64,000 nucleotides of DNA from Paractinoplanes atraurantiacus (GTDB taxonomy: Bacteria; Actinomycetota; Actinomycetes; Mycobacteriales; Micromonosporaceae): contig NZ_OBDY01000024.1 in assembly GCF_900215205.1 (NCBI RefSeq), positions 10,072-74,071 of the forward strand. The letters are read 5' to 3'. Under the pieces are notes generated by a model, which worked only from the letters and a program-made list of their open reading frames with translations, was not told the DNA's origin and did not search any database. Positions 17,699 to 26,169 of this stretch are shown piece after piece; within the stretch, counting starts at the first letter, position 1, and each line of letters opens with the position of its first letter. A program made the translations under genes and the position numbers.

Positions 17699-18018
17699 CC
17701 CGTCCCGCCGCCCTCGGCCGAGGCCGGACAACCCAAGGTCAAGAGCCTGATGTCGTAGCGGGGTGGGGCGTACGGACCGCTGCTCCCGCCGAGGGCCGCG
17801 CCGGGGCGAGCAGGGCGCTGCGCGCCCAGAACGCTCACCCCACCACGGCGACGTGCGTGAGTGGTTGCGCTCACGATCGCAGCGGCCGGCCGACCCGCCG
17901 TCTCCAGCGGTACCGCCGATCGACCGAGCGGGGCCGCGATATGCGAATCTCGATTAACTTGCCATCGAGCGGGGCGGGCTGGGATGTTGTTGGCGGGACG
18001 TCAACAAGGAGGCCGCGG
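17699..18018. other. Intergenic stretch without a convincing gene
   Basis: About 320 bases follow the LysE remnant with no credible coding frame. A 12-bp palindrome CCTCGGCCGAGG (17712-17723) could end upstream transcription. CTCGAT (17949-17954) and ATCGAG (17964-17969) form a 6-bp inverted repeat upstream of the next gene, which might be an operator. The 3' end carries the AAGGAGG ribosome site of the next gene. Confidence 0.5.
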
Positions 18019-18489
18019 ATGGATGCGATCGAGGCTCGGGAGCGGCTGAAGGCCGTGCGGGCGGCGGGTGGCAAGGTGACGATCGACGAGCTTGACGCGA
18101 TCTGGGGCGCGCTGGCGCCGGTGCGGGTCGAGGAGCTGCTGGGGAGCTGGGCCGGGAGCGAGTTCGTCAGCGGGCACAGCTTCGAGGGGCAGCTGGAGCG
18201 GGCCCGGTGGTACGGCAAGACGTTCACTTCCGTCGCCGACGTGGCGCCGCTGGTCTGCTGGACCGGGGACGGGAAGCTCGAAGCCAACGAGGCCATGGCC
18301 AAGGGCGGGGCCAGCCTCTGGATGGTCGAGTTCCGGGGTGAGGTGACGGCCACCATGGTGTACGACGGGCGGCCCGTCCTCGACCACTTCAAGCGGGTCG
18401 ACGACACCACCCTGCTCGGCGTGATGAACGGCAAAGGGGTGCTCGACGAGAACGGGCGGCACTACTACTTCCTGCTGGACAGGGCGTGA
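18019..18489 (+). CDS. GXWXG plus DUF4334 domain protein
   Basis: This 156-residue protein has the GXWXG motif as LLGSWAGSEF (~residues 40-49) followed by a DUF4334-type C-terminal region with DHFKRVDDTTLLGVMNGKG. Proteins of this architecture are widespread in actinobacteria and of unknown biochemical role, probably a lipocalin-like beta fold. AAGGAGG at 18006-18012 fixes the start. The stop overlaps an alcohol dehydrogenase start by GTGA, so the two are probably co-translated and functionally linked. Confidence 0.88.
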   Translation: MDAIEARERLKAVRAAGGKVTIDELDAIWGALAPVRVEELLGSWAGSEFVSGHSFEGQLERARWYGKTFTSVADVAPLVCWTGDGKLEANEAMAKGGASLWMVEFRGEVTATMVYDGRPVLDHFKRVDDTTLLGVMNGKGVLDENGRHYYFLLDRA

Positions 18490-19514
18490 GGATCCGGGCC
18501 GCCCTGGTCGAGGAGGCCGGCGGGCCGTTCGTGATCCGTGATGTCGAGCTGGAGGAGCCGCGGGCCGACGAGGTTTTGGTGCGGATGACCGCGGCCGGGA
18601 TCTGCCACACCGACCTGGCCATGCGGCGGCGCTGGAGCCGGCTGCCCATGGTCTTCGGCCACGAGGGCGCCGGTGTGGTCGAGGCCGTCGGCCCGGAGGT
18701 CGGCGGGCTCTCGCCCGGCGACACCGTCTGCCTGACGTTTCGCAGCTGCGGCGCCTGCGACCAGTGCCGGGACGGCCATCCGGCGTACTGCGGAAGAAGT
18801 GACCTGAACGCCCGCGGGACCCGGGCCGACGGCAGCACACCGCTCGCGACCGAGGGCGGCGGAACGCCCGTTTACGGCAATTTCTTCGGCCAGTCGAGCT
18901 TCGCCACCCACGCCCTGGCCTACGAGTCGAACACGATCAAGGTGCCGGCCGACCTGCCGCCGACGCTCGCCGCTCCCCTGGGCTGCAGCGTGCAGACCGG
19001 GGCGGGCACGGTCGTCAACGTCCTGCGGCCGCGGCCCGGCGAGACCGTCGCCGTGCTCGGCGCGGGCGCGGTCGGGCTGAGCGCGGTGATGGCCGCCGTC
19101 GCCGCCGGCTGCGAGGTGCTGGCGGTCGATCCGGTGCCCGAGCGCCGCGCCCTGGCCCTCGAGCTGGGCGCGGCCGACCGGGAGCTCGCCGGCGTTCACC
19201 ACGCGATCGACACCACCGGCCGGCCCGACGTCATCGACCGGGCGGTCCACGCCCTGCGCCGCCGCGGCACCCTGGCCCTGGTGGGCCTGGTCGGCCGGGC
19301 CGAGCTCGACCTGGCCACCGTTCTGTACAACGGGCTGCGGGTGCGGGGCGTCATCGAGGGCGACGCCAGCCCGGCGGGCTTCATCCCGTGGCTGGTCGAT
19401 CGGCACCGTGAGGGCCGCCTGCCGGTCGAGCGGCTGGTCGCCGAGTTCGCGTTCGAGCAGATCGAGGCGGCCGCCCGGTCGGGAACTATCAAGCCCGTTC
19501 TGACGTTCAGGTGA
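18486..19514 (+). CDS. Zinc-dependent alcohol dehydrogenase (aryl/benzyl-alcohol dehydrogenase-like)
   Basis: This 342-residue MDR enzyme has a complete catalytic zinc set (GICHTDLAMR, GHEGAGVVEAVG), all four structural-zinc cysteines (CGACDQCRDGHPAYC), and a nucleotide site VAVLGAGAVGLSAVMAA. The layout resembles aryl-alcohol (XylB-like) dehydrogenases but is about 25 residues shorter between the nucleotide domain and C-terminus. It should oxidise an alcohol with NAD. The GTG start overlaps the DUF4334 gene stop. Confidence 0.92.
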   Translation: MRIRAALVEEAGGPFVIRDVELEEPRADEVLVRMTAAGICHTDLAMRRRWSRLPMVFGHEGAGVVEAVGPEVGGLSPGDTVCLTFRSCGACDQCRDGHPAYCGRSDLNARGTRADGSTPLATEGGGTPVYGNFFGQSSFATHALAYESNTIKVPADLPPTLAAPLGCSVQTGAGTVVNVLRPRPGETVAVLGAGAVGLSAVMAAVAAGCEVLAVDPVPERRALALELGAADRELAGVHHAIDTTGRPDVIDRAVHALRRRGTLALVGLVGRAELDLATVLYNGLRVRGVIEGDASPAGFIPWLVDRHREGRLPVERLVAEFAFEQIEAAARSGTIKPVLTFR

Positions 19515-19584
19515 GCGACATGACAGTGCCCCGGCGGCGCCGAAGGGTAATGCTGGGGGACAAACGACGAATGAGGTGTGCGCC

Positions 19585-20088
19585 ATGGCCACGGAGAAGG
19601 CGATTCTCGCCGGAGGCTGTTTCTGGGGGATGCAGGATCTGATCCGCAAGCGCCCCGGAGTGATCTCGACGCGGGTCGGGTACACCGGCGGCGCCGTGCA
19701 GAACGCGACGTACTACAACCACGACGGCCACGCCGAGGCGATCGAGATCGAGTTCGACCCGTCCGTCACCTCGTACCGAGATCTGCTGGAGTTCTTCTTC
19801 CAGATCCACGACCCGACGACCCTGAACCGTCAGGGCAACGACGTCGGCACCAGCTACCGCTCGGCGATCTTCTTCGAGACCGACGAGCAGAAGCGGGTCG
19901 CCGAGGACACCATCGCCGACGTCGAGGCGTCGGGGCTGTGGCCGGGCAAGGTGGTCACCGAGGTGACCGCGGCCGGCCCGTTCTGGGAGGCCGAGCCGGA
20001 GCACCAGGACTACCTGGAGCGCATCCCGAACGGCTACACCTGCCACTTCCCGCGCCCCGACTGGAAGCTCCCGCGCCGTAACGGCTAG
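19585..20088 (+). CDS. msrA: Peptide methionine sulfoxide reductase MsrA
   Basis: This 167-residue protein has the MsrA signature GGCFWGMQD with catalytic Cys12, followed by VGYTGG, YYNHDGHAEA and FFQIHDPTTLNRQGNDVGTSYRS. It reduces methionine-S-sulfoxide in proteins using thioredoxin. ATG 19585 gives the canonical short N-terminus and is preceded by GAGG. The stop overlaps the convergent monooxygenase gene by 4 bases. Confidence 0.97.
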   Translation: MATEKAILAGGCFWGMQDLIRKRPGVISTRVGYTGGAVQNATYYNHDGHAEAIEIEFDPSVTSYRDLLEFFFQIHDPTTLNRQGNDVGTSYRSAIFFETDEQKRVAEDTIADVEASGLWPGKVVTEVTAAGPFWEAEPEHQDYLERIPNGYTCHFPRPDWKLPRRNG

Positions 20089-21464
20089 GCGCGGGCGCCG
20101 ATGCTGAGGGCCCGCAGCAGGAACCGCGGGCTCGTCAGCGCGCTCGGATGGGCGAGCATGGTCGTCACCTGCCCCAGGCGGTGGTTCACCGCCTGGTCGC
20201 GCATCGACGCCTTGAAGATGAGGCCGCTCGCCCATCGAATGACCGCGTAACCCTTGGGATAGGGGCCGTCGACGTGCGGCAGGGCCAGGTCGGCCATCGT
20301 GGAGACCTGCCAGGCGGCGTCGACGACCACCTTCACGTCGGCGAAGTAGGAGCGCGCGGGCCGGCTCAGGTCGGGGTCGCCGCGCAGATATTCCGACAGG
20401 CACGACGCGTGCAGCATGGCCGAGGTCATCCCCTGCCCGTATACCGGGTTGAACGACGCCACCGCGTCGCCCGCGGCGACCAGCCGGGCCGGGAACCGGC
20501 GCAGCTGGTGGAACTCGCGGCGCCGGCTGTCCGCCTGGTGATAGGTGGCGACCTCGCTGACCCTCGGGGCGGTCGTGGCCACGTCACCGAACTCGGCCGG
20601 GAAGTCGCGCACGCAGCGGTCGCGGAACTCGTCCGCGTCGCGCCCGGGCCGATCCTCGTCGTAGCCGGAGACCAGCACCGTCCAGCGGTCCCCTTCGATC
20701 GGTGTGAAGCCGCCGATCCGCGCCGTCTTTCCCGGCCCGGGGTTGGCGATGGAGATGCACGTCCACACCTCGGCGTCGGCCGGTCGGTGATACAGCGCGG
20801 TCGCGTAGTTCAGCTTGATGCCCATGCGCCGCATCGGCGGTTTCGGGAAGTCGTACGCGTCGAGCCAGTCCCCGAGCCGGCTCGACCGCCCGGTGGCGTC
20901 GACCACGAAGTCCGCCTTCTGCCCGGTCACCGCACTCTCGCCGTCGGCCACGTACCGCACACCGGTCACCGTGTCGCCCTCCATGAGCAGACCCTCGGCC
21001 CGTCCGGCGATCGTGCGCACGTTCGGGACCGCGAGCACCCGGCGGCGGATCAGTGCTTCCAGGAAGGGGCGGCTGGAGATGAGGCCCTGGGCCTCGGTCG
21101 GCGAGTCCTCGCGGAGCACACCGTCCATGTAGAAGCGGTTGGTGCCGGCCGGCGGTGTCACCGCGCCCTCGGACAGGGCCTGCTCGACGAAACCGGGGAA
21201 CCAGCGCTCCAGCTGGTGCTGGCCGGACAGCAGCAACGCGTGCACCTGGCTGCCCTGCGGCACGCCGGGCCGGACGCTCGCGTCCACAGTGGTGAGGTCG
21301 TCGCGCTCGACGATGACGACGTCCTCGGCGTGGTCGCTCAGGACCCGGGCCGCCATCAGCCCGGCGACGCTGCCGCCGAGCACCACGGCTCGCTTGAAGA
21401 GGGTCTTCTGGCCTTTCGGCGGCTCAGGCGTGGAGATGACGGCGAAGCGGCGCGCGGCAGGCAT
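20085..21464 (-). CDS. FAD-dependent monooxygenase/oxidoreductase
   Basis: This 459-residue flavoprotein has a Rossmann FAD motif (AVVLGGSVAGLMAARVLSD, near residues 26-44), a VVDATGRSSRLGDWL segment and the second FAD motif RLVAAGDAVASFNPVYGQGM. This matches class A monooxygenase-like or halogenase-like actinobacterial proteins. Its substrate is unknown. ATG 21464 is taken as the start; a GTG nine bases earlier is possible, and neither has a good ribosome site. It lies immediately downstream of an AT-rich promoter-like block. Confidence 0.88.
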   Translation of the reverse strand: MPAARRFAVISTPEPPKGQKTLFKRAVVLGGSVAGLMAARVLSDHAEDVVIVERDDLTTVDASVRPGVPQGSQVHALLLSGQHQLERWFPGFVEQALSEGAVTPPAGTNRFYMDGVLREDSPTEAQGLISSRPFLEALIRRRVLAVPNVRTIAGRAEGLLMEGDTVTGVRYVADGESAVTGQKADFVVDATGRSSRLGDWLDAYDFPKPPMRRMGIKLNYATALYHRPADAEVWTCISIANPGPGKTARIGGFTPIEGDRWTVLVSGYDEDRPGRDADEFRDRCVRDFPAEFGDVATTAPRVSEVATYHQADSRRREFHQLRRFPARLVAAGDAVASFNPVYGQGMTSAMLHASCLSEYLRGDPDLSRPARSYFADVKVVVDAAWQVSTMADLALPHVDGPYPKGYAVIRWASGLIFKASMRDQAVNHRLGQVTTMLAHPSALTSPRFLLRALSIGARA

Positions 21465-21477
21465 GCCGATCACGATA

Positions 21478-21497
21478 GCCGTAAATATTTATAAACA
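21478..21497 (-). promoter_or_regulatory. AT-rich promoter/operator for the flavin monooxygenase
   Basis: In this very GC-rich DNA a ~20-base A/T block contains the palindrome TAAATATTTA, squeezed between the ligase-domain stop and the monooxygenase start. It offers a -10-like hexamer on the minus strand and probably carries the gene's promoter, possibly with an operator. Confidence 0.45.
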
Positions 21498-21974
21498 TTA
21501 GAGCAACTCGTCGTTCGTGCGCCCGCTCAGCACCGAACGCGGGTGGTCCTCGGCGTCCCAGCCCTCGACCGCGTACTCGTCGCGCTTGTGCAGCAGCAGC
21601 CATTCCCACTTGCCGTTGGCTCCCTGGCGCGTGCGCACCAGGACGAAGCGGCCGCGCAGCTTCTCGCCGTACACATCGAAATGAATCTCGCCGTCCTTGA
21701 CCGCCTGCCCCGGATCGCCTTGCGGCTCGAAGGTTCCGGCGTCCCACACTATGACATCGCCGGCGCCGTACCGCCCGGCCGGAAGGACGCCCTCGAAGTC
21801 GTAGTAGGACAGTTCGTGGTCCTCGACCTGGAAGGCCGCCCGCCGCACCTGGGGATCGAGCGTCGGCCCCTTGGGCACGGCCCAGCTGGCCAGCACCCCG
21901 CCGATCTCGAGGCGGAAGTCGTAGTGCAGCCGCCGGGCACGATGCCGTTGCACAACGAAGCGCATGCCGTTCAC
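21498..21974 (-). CDS. Stand-alone LigD 3'-phosphoesterase (PE) domain protein
   Basis: This 158-residue protein consists only of the phosphoesterase domain normally fused in LigD. It contains FVVQRHRARRLHYDFRLE and SWAVPKGPTLDP, then DHELSYYDFEGVLPAGRYG. H11, H17, D19, R21 and H53 reproduce the spacing of the catalytic residues known in Pseudomonas LigD (H42, H48, D50, R52, H84), so it should be active. It trims 3' ends in NHEJ. The GTG start overlaps the galE stop as GTGA; an ATG nine bases later is an alternative. Ku lies 5 kb away. Confidence 0.9.
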   Translation of the reverse strand: MNGMRFVVQRHRARRLHYDFRLEIGGVLASWAVPKGPTLDPQVRRAAFQVEDHELSYYDFEGVLPAGRYGAGDVIVWDAGTFEPQGDPGQAVKDGEIHFDVYGEKLRGRFVLVRTRQGANGKWEWLLLHKRDEYAVEGWDAEDHPRSVLSGRTNDELL

Positions 21975-22930
21975 CTACCCAGATCGTGGCGCCACGACTC
22001 CCAGGCCGACGAGACGGCCTCGTGGAGCGAACGGCTGGGCCCGAGTCCTTTCCGCCGCGCCCGGCTCACGTCGGCGACGGACTCGGCGGCGTCACCCGGC
22101 CGGCGCTCGCCGACGCGGAACGGCACCTCGGCCCCGGCCACCTTCCCCGCCAGCCGGACCAGCTCCAGCACGGAGGTGCCCTGACCGCTTCCCACGTTCA
22201 CCACCGAGTGCCGCCGCATCGGCCTTCGGCCCGACAGGAGCGAGACCCCTTTGACGTACGCCTGGGCGACGTCCTCCACGTGCACGTAGTCGCGGATCGC
22301 GCTGCCGTCGCGCGTCGGGTAGTCGTCACCGCGTACGACAAGCTTCGATCCTTCGGTCAGAGCCCGGAAGACGGCCGGCAGCAGGCTCGCGGGGCCGGTG
22401 TCCGCGGCCGACGCGTGCGTGCCCGCGCCCACGACGTTGAACTGCCGCAGCGCCATCGTCCGCAGCCGGGACCGGCCCATGATCTGCTCGCCCTCGAGCT
22501 TGGTCAGGCCGTACGGGTTCACCGGCTCCGGGCGCCGTTTCTCGGTGGCCCGCCGATGACCCGTGTCGCCGTACACCGCCGCCGAGGAGGCGAAGAGCAA
22601 CCGGCCCGTACCGGCCTTGGTCATCGCCTCGACCAGCATCCGGACGCCGCCGACGTTGCTCAGCCAGAACGGGTCGCCGTCGGCCATCGACTCCGGCGCC
22701 GTCTTCGACGCCGCGAGGTGAATGACCCCGTCGACGGGACCGCGCTCGAACAGCCGGGCGAGGTCGTCCGGGTCGGTCACCGAGCCCTTGACGACGGCGA
22801 TGTCGCCGGGCAGGCGCTCGGGACGCCCGGTGGAGAAGTCGTCGAAGACCACCACTTCGCACCGGCCGCTCAGCCGGCGGACGACGTGCGCGCCGATGTA
22901 GCCGGCGCCACCGGTCACGATCCAGGTCAA
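21971..22930 (-). CDS. galE: UDP-glucose 4-epimerase (GalE-like extended SDR)
   Basis: This 319-residue extended SDR starts MTWIVTGGAGYIG (GxxGxxG at 7-13), has SSAAVYGDT (Ser116), the catalytic pair Y140/K144 (PYGLTKLEGE), and a NAD/UDP-sugar layout typical of UDP-glucose/UDP-galactose 4-epimerase. The start codon is TTG overlapping the preceding GNAT stop (TTGA); the family N-terminus requires it. It supplies UDP-galactose. Coupling to a DNA-repair phosphoesterase and an acetyltransferase is unusual. Confidence 0.9.
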   Translation of the reverse strand: MTWIVTGGAGYIGAHVVRRLSGRCEVVVFDDFSTGRPERLPGDIAVVKGSVTDPDDLARLFERGPVDGVIHLAASKTAPESMADGDPFWLSNVGGVRMLVEAMTKAGTGRLLFASSAAVYGDTGHRRATEKRRPEPVNPYGLTKLEGEQIMGRSRLRTMALRQFNVVGAGTHASAADTGPASLLPAVFRALTEGSKLVVRGDDYPTRDGSAIRDYVHVEDVAQAYVKGVSLLSGRRPMRRHSVVNVGSGQGTSVLELVRLAGKVAGAEVPFRVGERRPGDAAESVADVSRARRKGLGPSRSLHEAVSSAWESWRHDLGR

Positions 22931-23448
22931 GGTCGTCCTATCCAGGGCAGTCGTTCCAGGTGCTTGACGAAGACGAGACAGACGTCGTCGCTACGCTCGG
23001 TGCTGTCGTCGTCGAGCACTTCTACATGGAACGTGGGGAGACTCTCCTCTCGCCACGCCGTGAAGGATAGGCCTTTGTACAGGTTGATGGCCCGCTCATT
23101 CGAGGGATGGACGCCGAGCGCGACACGGTGGTAACCGCGCAGGGTGAGCTGTCGTTCAGCTTCGCTGAGTAGTCGCCGGGCGACTCCGGAGCGTTGATGT
23201 TCCTCGAGCACCCGCAGGTGCTGCAGGAGCGGCACGCCCGGCAGCCCGGCCCGCAGCTCCGGCTCCTCGGCCGGGGCCAGCCGGACGAAGATGTAGCCGG
23301 CCAGCACCTCGCCGCGGAAGGCGAAGAGGATGATCCCGTGGTCCTGCCCGAGGTGATCAAGGAAGTAGTGCCGTTCGTTCCGGTTCTCGACGAACTTGCG
23401 GACGTCTTCGTCCGACGCCGTCCTGATCGACACCACATCGCTCACCAT
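22927..23448 (-). CDS. GNAT-family N-acetyltransferase
   Basis: This 173-residue protein has the GNAT fold: a central strand then the acetyl-CoA loop in RVLEEHQRSGVARRLLSEAE (~residues 80-99), followed by ALGVHPSNERAINLYKGLSF. The substrate is unknown. GGAGA sits 4 bases before the ATG. It is the first gene of a leftward three-gene set with galE and the PE domain gene, each overlapping the next. Confidence 0.9.
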   Translation of the reverse strand: MVSDVVSIRTASDEDVRKFVENRNERHYFLDHLGQDHGIILFAFRGEVLAGYIFVRLAPAEEPELRAGLPGVPLLQHLRVLEEHQRSGVARRLLSEAERQLTLRGYHRVALGVHPSNERAINLYKGLSFTAWREESLPTFHVEVLDDDSTERSDDVCLVFVKHLERLPWIGRP

Positions 23449-23527
23449 CGGTCTCCTGATCGGCCGTCCTCTGGTGATCGTGCCCGCCGGGTGGCGCTGC
23501 TGTCGATGTTCGACAGCAGCGCGAGCG

Positions 23528-23731
23528 TCAGCGGTTCAGCAGGCCGATGATGACGAACCCGACGACGAGCACCGTGGTGAGGTAGATGGCGACTGTGGCC
23601 TGACGGGCGCAGACGCGGATGATGACGTAGGTCGCGTAGACGGCCACACCGGCGGCGGCGAGGATCGCGGCCAGCGTCGTGGCGGCGGCGATGGCGTTCA
23701 GCAGGTCCTGTGTGTAGGTGCTCTCTTCCAT
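23528..23731 (-). CDS. Small two-helix membrane protein
   Basis: This 67-residue protein has two strongly hydrophobic helices (about 13-38 and 46-65), with a short basic connection (RVCARQ). Met 23731 is used because the upstream residues are polar and unlikely; GAAAGG lies upstream. No family is recognised. It stands alone between the GNAT operon and a divergent regulator gene. Confidence 0.6.
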   Translation of the reverse strand: MEESTYTQDLLNAIAAATTLAAILAAAGVAVYATYVIIRVCARQATVAIYLTTVLVVGFVIIGLLNR

Positions 23732-23767
23732 CGGGTGAACCTTTCTACACGCGATCGGGACTTCCAT

Positions 23768-23962
23768 CCGGATCTACCTGTAGTACTGGTTCATTGACTG
23801 TAAGTTGCTGAACCTCGGACTAGCAATAGCAAGATAAAGCTGAAGCATTCACTCACGATCGTTCCTGGTGGCGCGCCTCTCGCCAGCAACGCCCTCGACT
23901 TGCTAAGGTGCCGACCGCCAGCATCCAGTTGTAGTACAGTGAACTTTTCTGGAGGTGCGGGA
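23768..23962. promoter_or_regulatory. AT-richer divergent regulatory region with repeated TGTAGTAC
   Basis: This 195-base gap is distinctly poorer in GC than its surroundings. TGTAGTAC occurs twice on the plus strand (near 23780 and 23930), the second copy just upstream of the HTH gene and near a TACAGT hexamer. The repeats may be binding sites for the HTH protein itself. No gene is visible within. Confidence 0.4.
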
Positions 23963-25024
23963 GTGGCGACTGTCGGCGACCCCGGCCGCGTCCTGGCCAA
24001 GCGACTGCGCGAGCTGCGCAAGTCGTGGTGGCCCGATGTCTCGATCACCCAGGCCGATCTGGCCGAGGCCCTGGCCGGCCGCAAGAAGACGAGTGTCCAG
24101 CTCGTCTCGTCCTGGGAGCGCCTGGCCGATCCGACGCCGCCTCCGGAGGACCGGCTCAACGCCATCCTGACCTTCTACAGCACGCGCCGGTCGATCGAGT
24201 CGCGGCCGTACCGGTTGATCAGCGAGCAGGACCTGACCGCCGACGAGGCCGAGACCCGCGACAAGCTGGCCCGGGAGCTGTTCGCGCTGCGCGAGGCGCC
24301 GGCGCCCGCGAGGACCGACTCGACCATCGTCGGCCACGGGCCGTGGTTCTACGACGAGGGCCCGATCATGATCGTCTGCGCCGAGCCCGGCAACGGCGAG
24401 CCGCAGACCGACTTCGACCCCGACCGCTCCAAGCTGTCCCGGCTGGCCGACCTCGACTCCCTCTTCGAGCTGCACGGTCACATCCGCGCGGTGAACCCCG
24501 ATCTCGAGGTTCAGTGGGCGAGCGCGCGGGACATGAAGGAGACTGACTGGACGAAACATCTGGTGCTGCTGGGCGGCATCGACTGGAACAGCGCGACGCA
24601 GGACGCCATGCGGCTGACACCCGTTCCGGTGACGCAGCTGTCCGACGACACCGACCCCAGCCGCGGCTGCTTCCGCGTCGTCACCGACGGGCAGGCCCAG
24701 TCGTTCACACCAGAGTTCGTGTCCCGGGGCGACGACCGGATCCTGGTCCAGGACGTGGGTCATTTCTTCCGGGCGGCCAATCCGCTGAACCTGGAGAAGA
24801 CCATCACCGTATGCAACGGCATGTACGGCAAAGGCGTGTACGGAGCGGTGCGCGCGCTTACACATGACGTTTTCCGGGACAAGAACGCCGCGTTCCTGGC
24901 CGACCGGTTCCCCGACGAGGACGCGTTCAGCCTGCTGTTCCGCGTGCAGGTGCTCAACGGTGTGGTGACGACGCCCGACTGGACGGCGCCCGACACCGTC
25001 CTGCACGGGTGGCCGGAGGCCTGA
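23963..25024 (+). CDS. XRE-like HTH protein with an uncharacterised C-terminal alpha/beta domain
   Basis: The 353-residue protein begins with a helix-turn-helix of XRE type (residues ~8-72: RVLAKRLRELRK, SITQADLAEAL, QLVSSWERL). A linker (~80-125) leads to a ~220-residue alpha/beta region with motifs MIVCAEP (136-142), HLVLLGGIDWN (199-209) and TVCNGMYGKGVYGAVRALT (282-300). I do not recognise this domain by name; the G-G-x-D-W and C-N-G segments look like a Rossmann-type ligand or nucleotide site. GTG with GGAGG at 23951-23955 is the start. Two bases separate it from a GT-A-like gene, so they form a pair. Confidence 0.8.
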   Translation: MATVGDPGRVLAKRLRELRKSWWPDVSITQADLAEALAGRKKTSVQLVSSWERLADPTPPPEDRLNAILTFYSTRRSIESRPYRLISEQDLTADEAETRDKLARELFALREAPAPARTDSTIVGHGPWFYDEGPIMIVCAEPGNGEPQTDFDPDRSKLSRLADLDSLFELHGHIRAVNPDLEVQWASARDMKETDWTKHLVLLGGIDWNSATQDAMRLTPVPVTQLSDDTDPSRGCFRVVTDGQAQSFTPEFVSRGDDRILVQDVGHFFRAANPLNLEKTITVCNGMYGKGVYGAVRALTHDVFRDKNAAFLADRFPDEDAFSLLFRVQVLNGVVTTPDWTAPDTVLHGWPEA

Positions 25025-25026
25025 CT

Positions 25027-26166
25027 ATGCTCCGCCGCGTGTCCACGATGGAGAGTCTTCACCACGGCTCACACACCCACCTGCTCGACCGGGTCGACGT
25101 GTCGGCGCGGGAGGTCACGGCGCGCCTGGACGCCATCATCGTCCCCACCGCCTGGCCGGCCGACGCGCTGCGGCACGTCATGGAGGTCGGCACGACGATC
25201 GGCGCTCCCGTGGTCGCCCTCTGCAGCCGCGCGTCGGCGCCCGAGCAGGCGGTGAAGCTCGCCGACCATCTGGAGTCGGCCACGCTCGCGGTCGGCGTCG
25301 ACGACACGCTGGCCGGGCTGCTGCCGTCGTTCGAGACCGACAAGCTGTTGCGGGCGCACGGCTTCGGCAGCACCAGCGACCTGAGCCTGAAAAGGAACCT
25401 CGGCCTCGTGCTGGCCCGCGACTTCGGCTGGCAGCGGGTGCTCTTCCTCGACGACGACATCCTGATCGACGACCCGGCACAACTGCACCGGGCGGCCGGC
25501 CTGGCCGACCACTACCGCGCCGTCGGCCTGGCCAACAGCGGCTACTTCGACAACTCGGTGGTGTGCCACGCCTACCGGGAGGTCGGCGGCCGTCAGGACA
25601 CGTTCATCGGCGGCGGCGCGATGATCGTCGACGCGCTCCGCACGAAGTCCTTCTACCCCAACATCTACAACGAGGACTGGTTGTTCCTGCTGGGCGACGG
25701 GGTGCCCTTCCGGGCCGCGCGCGCGGGCGAGATGCGGCAGCGCACGTACGATCCGTTCGCCAACCCGGCCCGGGCGGCCGGCGAGGAGCTCGGCGACACC
25801 CTGGCCGAGGGCCTGTTCTGGCTTCTCGACGCGGGTGAGCGCATCGACACCGCCGGGTCCGGCCATTGGGGCGACGCCCTCTATCGCCGGCGGGCCTTCA
25901 TCGACCTGGTCATCGCGGAGTTGGGCGAGACGCCCGCGCACCGCAAGATGCGCCGCTCGCTGGAGACGGCCCGGGGCCGCAGCGCCGACATCACCCACCG
26001 GCTCTGCCAGGACTTCATGGAGGCGTGGCAGCGCGACCTCGAGGCCTGGCGCGACTACTTGACGCTTCTGTCACCCGGCGATTTTGTACGGCGACTCGAC
26101 ACACCCGAGCGCGTGATGGCGTCGAAGGCGTACAAAATCAATGTTAGCTCTTTGGCGTATCATTGA
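25027..26166 (+). CDS. GT-A-fold nucleotide-sugar transferase-like protein
   Basis: The 379-residue protein has a glycosyltransferase-A pattern. A strand and Rossmann start (RLDAIIVPTAWPADALR) lead to SLKRNLGLVLARDFGWQRVL, then the metal-binding acidic triad FLDDDIL (D142-D144), an acceptor loop FIGGGAMIVDA (193-203) and NIYNEDWLFLLGDG (212-225), where Glu/Asp could be catalytic. No signal peptide or membrane segment is seen, so it should act in the cytoplasm. The acceptor is unknown. GGAGG precedes ATG 25027. It follows the HTH gene by two bases and its last codons overlap a TetR operator. Confidence 0.75.
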   Translation: MLRRVSTMESLHHGSHTHLLDRVDVSAREVTARLDAIIVPTAWPADALRHVMEVGTTIGAPVVALCSRASAPEQAVKLADHLESATLAVGVDDTLAGLLPSFETDKLLRAHGFGSTSDLSLKRNLGLVLARDFGWQRVLFLDDDILIDDPAQLHRAAGLADHYRAVGLANSGYFDNSVVCHAYREVGGRQDTFIGGGAMIVDALRTKSFYPNIYNEDWLFLLGDGVPFRAARAGEMRQRTYDPFANPARAAGEELGDTLAEGLFWLLDAGERIDTAGSGHWGDALYRRRAFIDLVIAELGETPAHRKMRRSLETARGRSADITHRLCQDFMEAWQRDLEAWRDYLTLLSPGDFVRRLDTPERVMASKAYKINVSSLAYH

Positions 26167-26168
26167 TT
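26136..26168. promoter_or_regulatory. Inverted-repeat operator at the TetR start
   Basis: AATCAATG (26136-26143) and CATTGATT (26161-26168) form a perfect 8-bp inverted repeat with a 17-base spacer. It spans the end of the transferase gene and stops one base before the tetR ATG at 26170. Its position fits autorepression by the TetR protein. Confidence 0.6.
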
Positions 26169-26169
26169 G

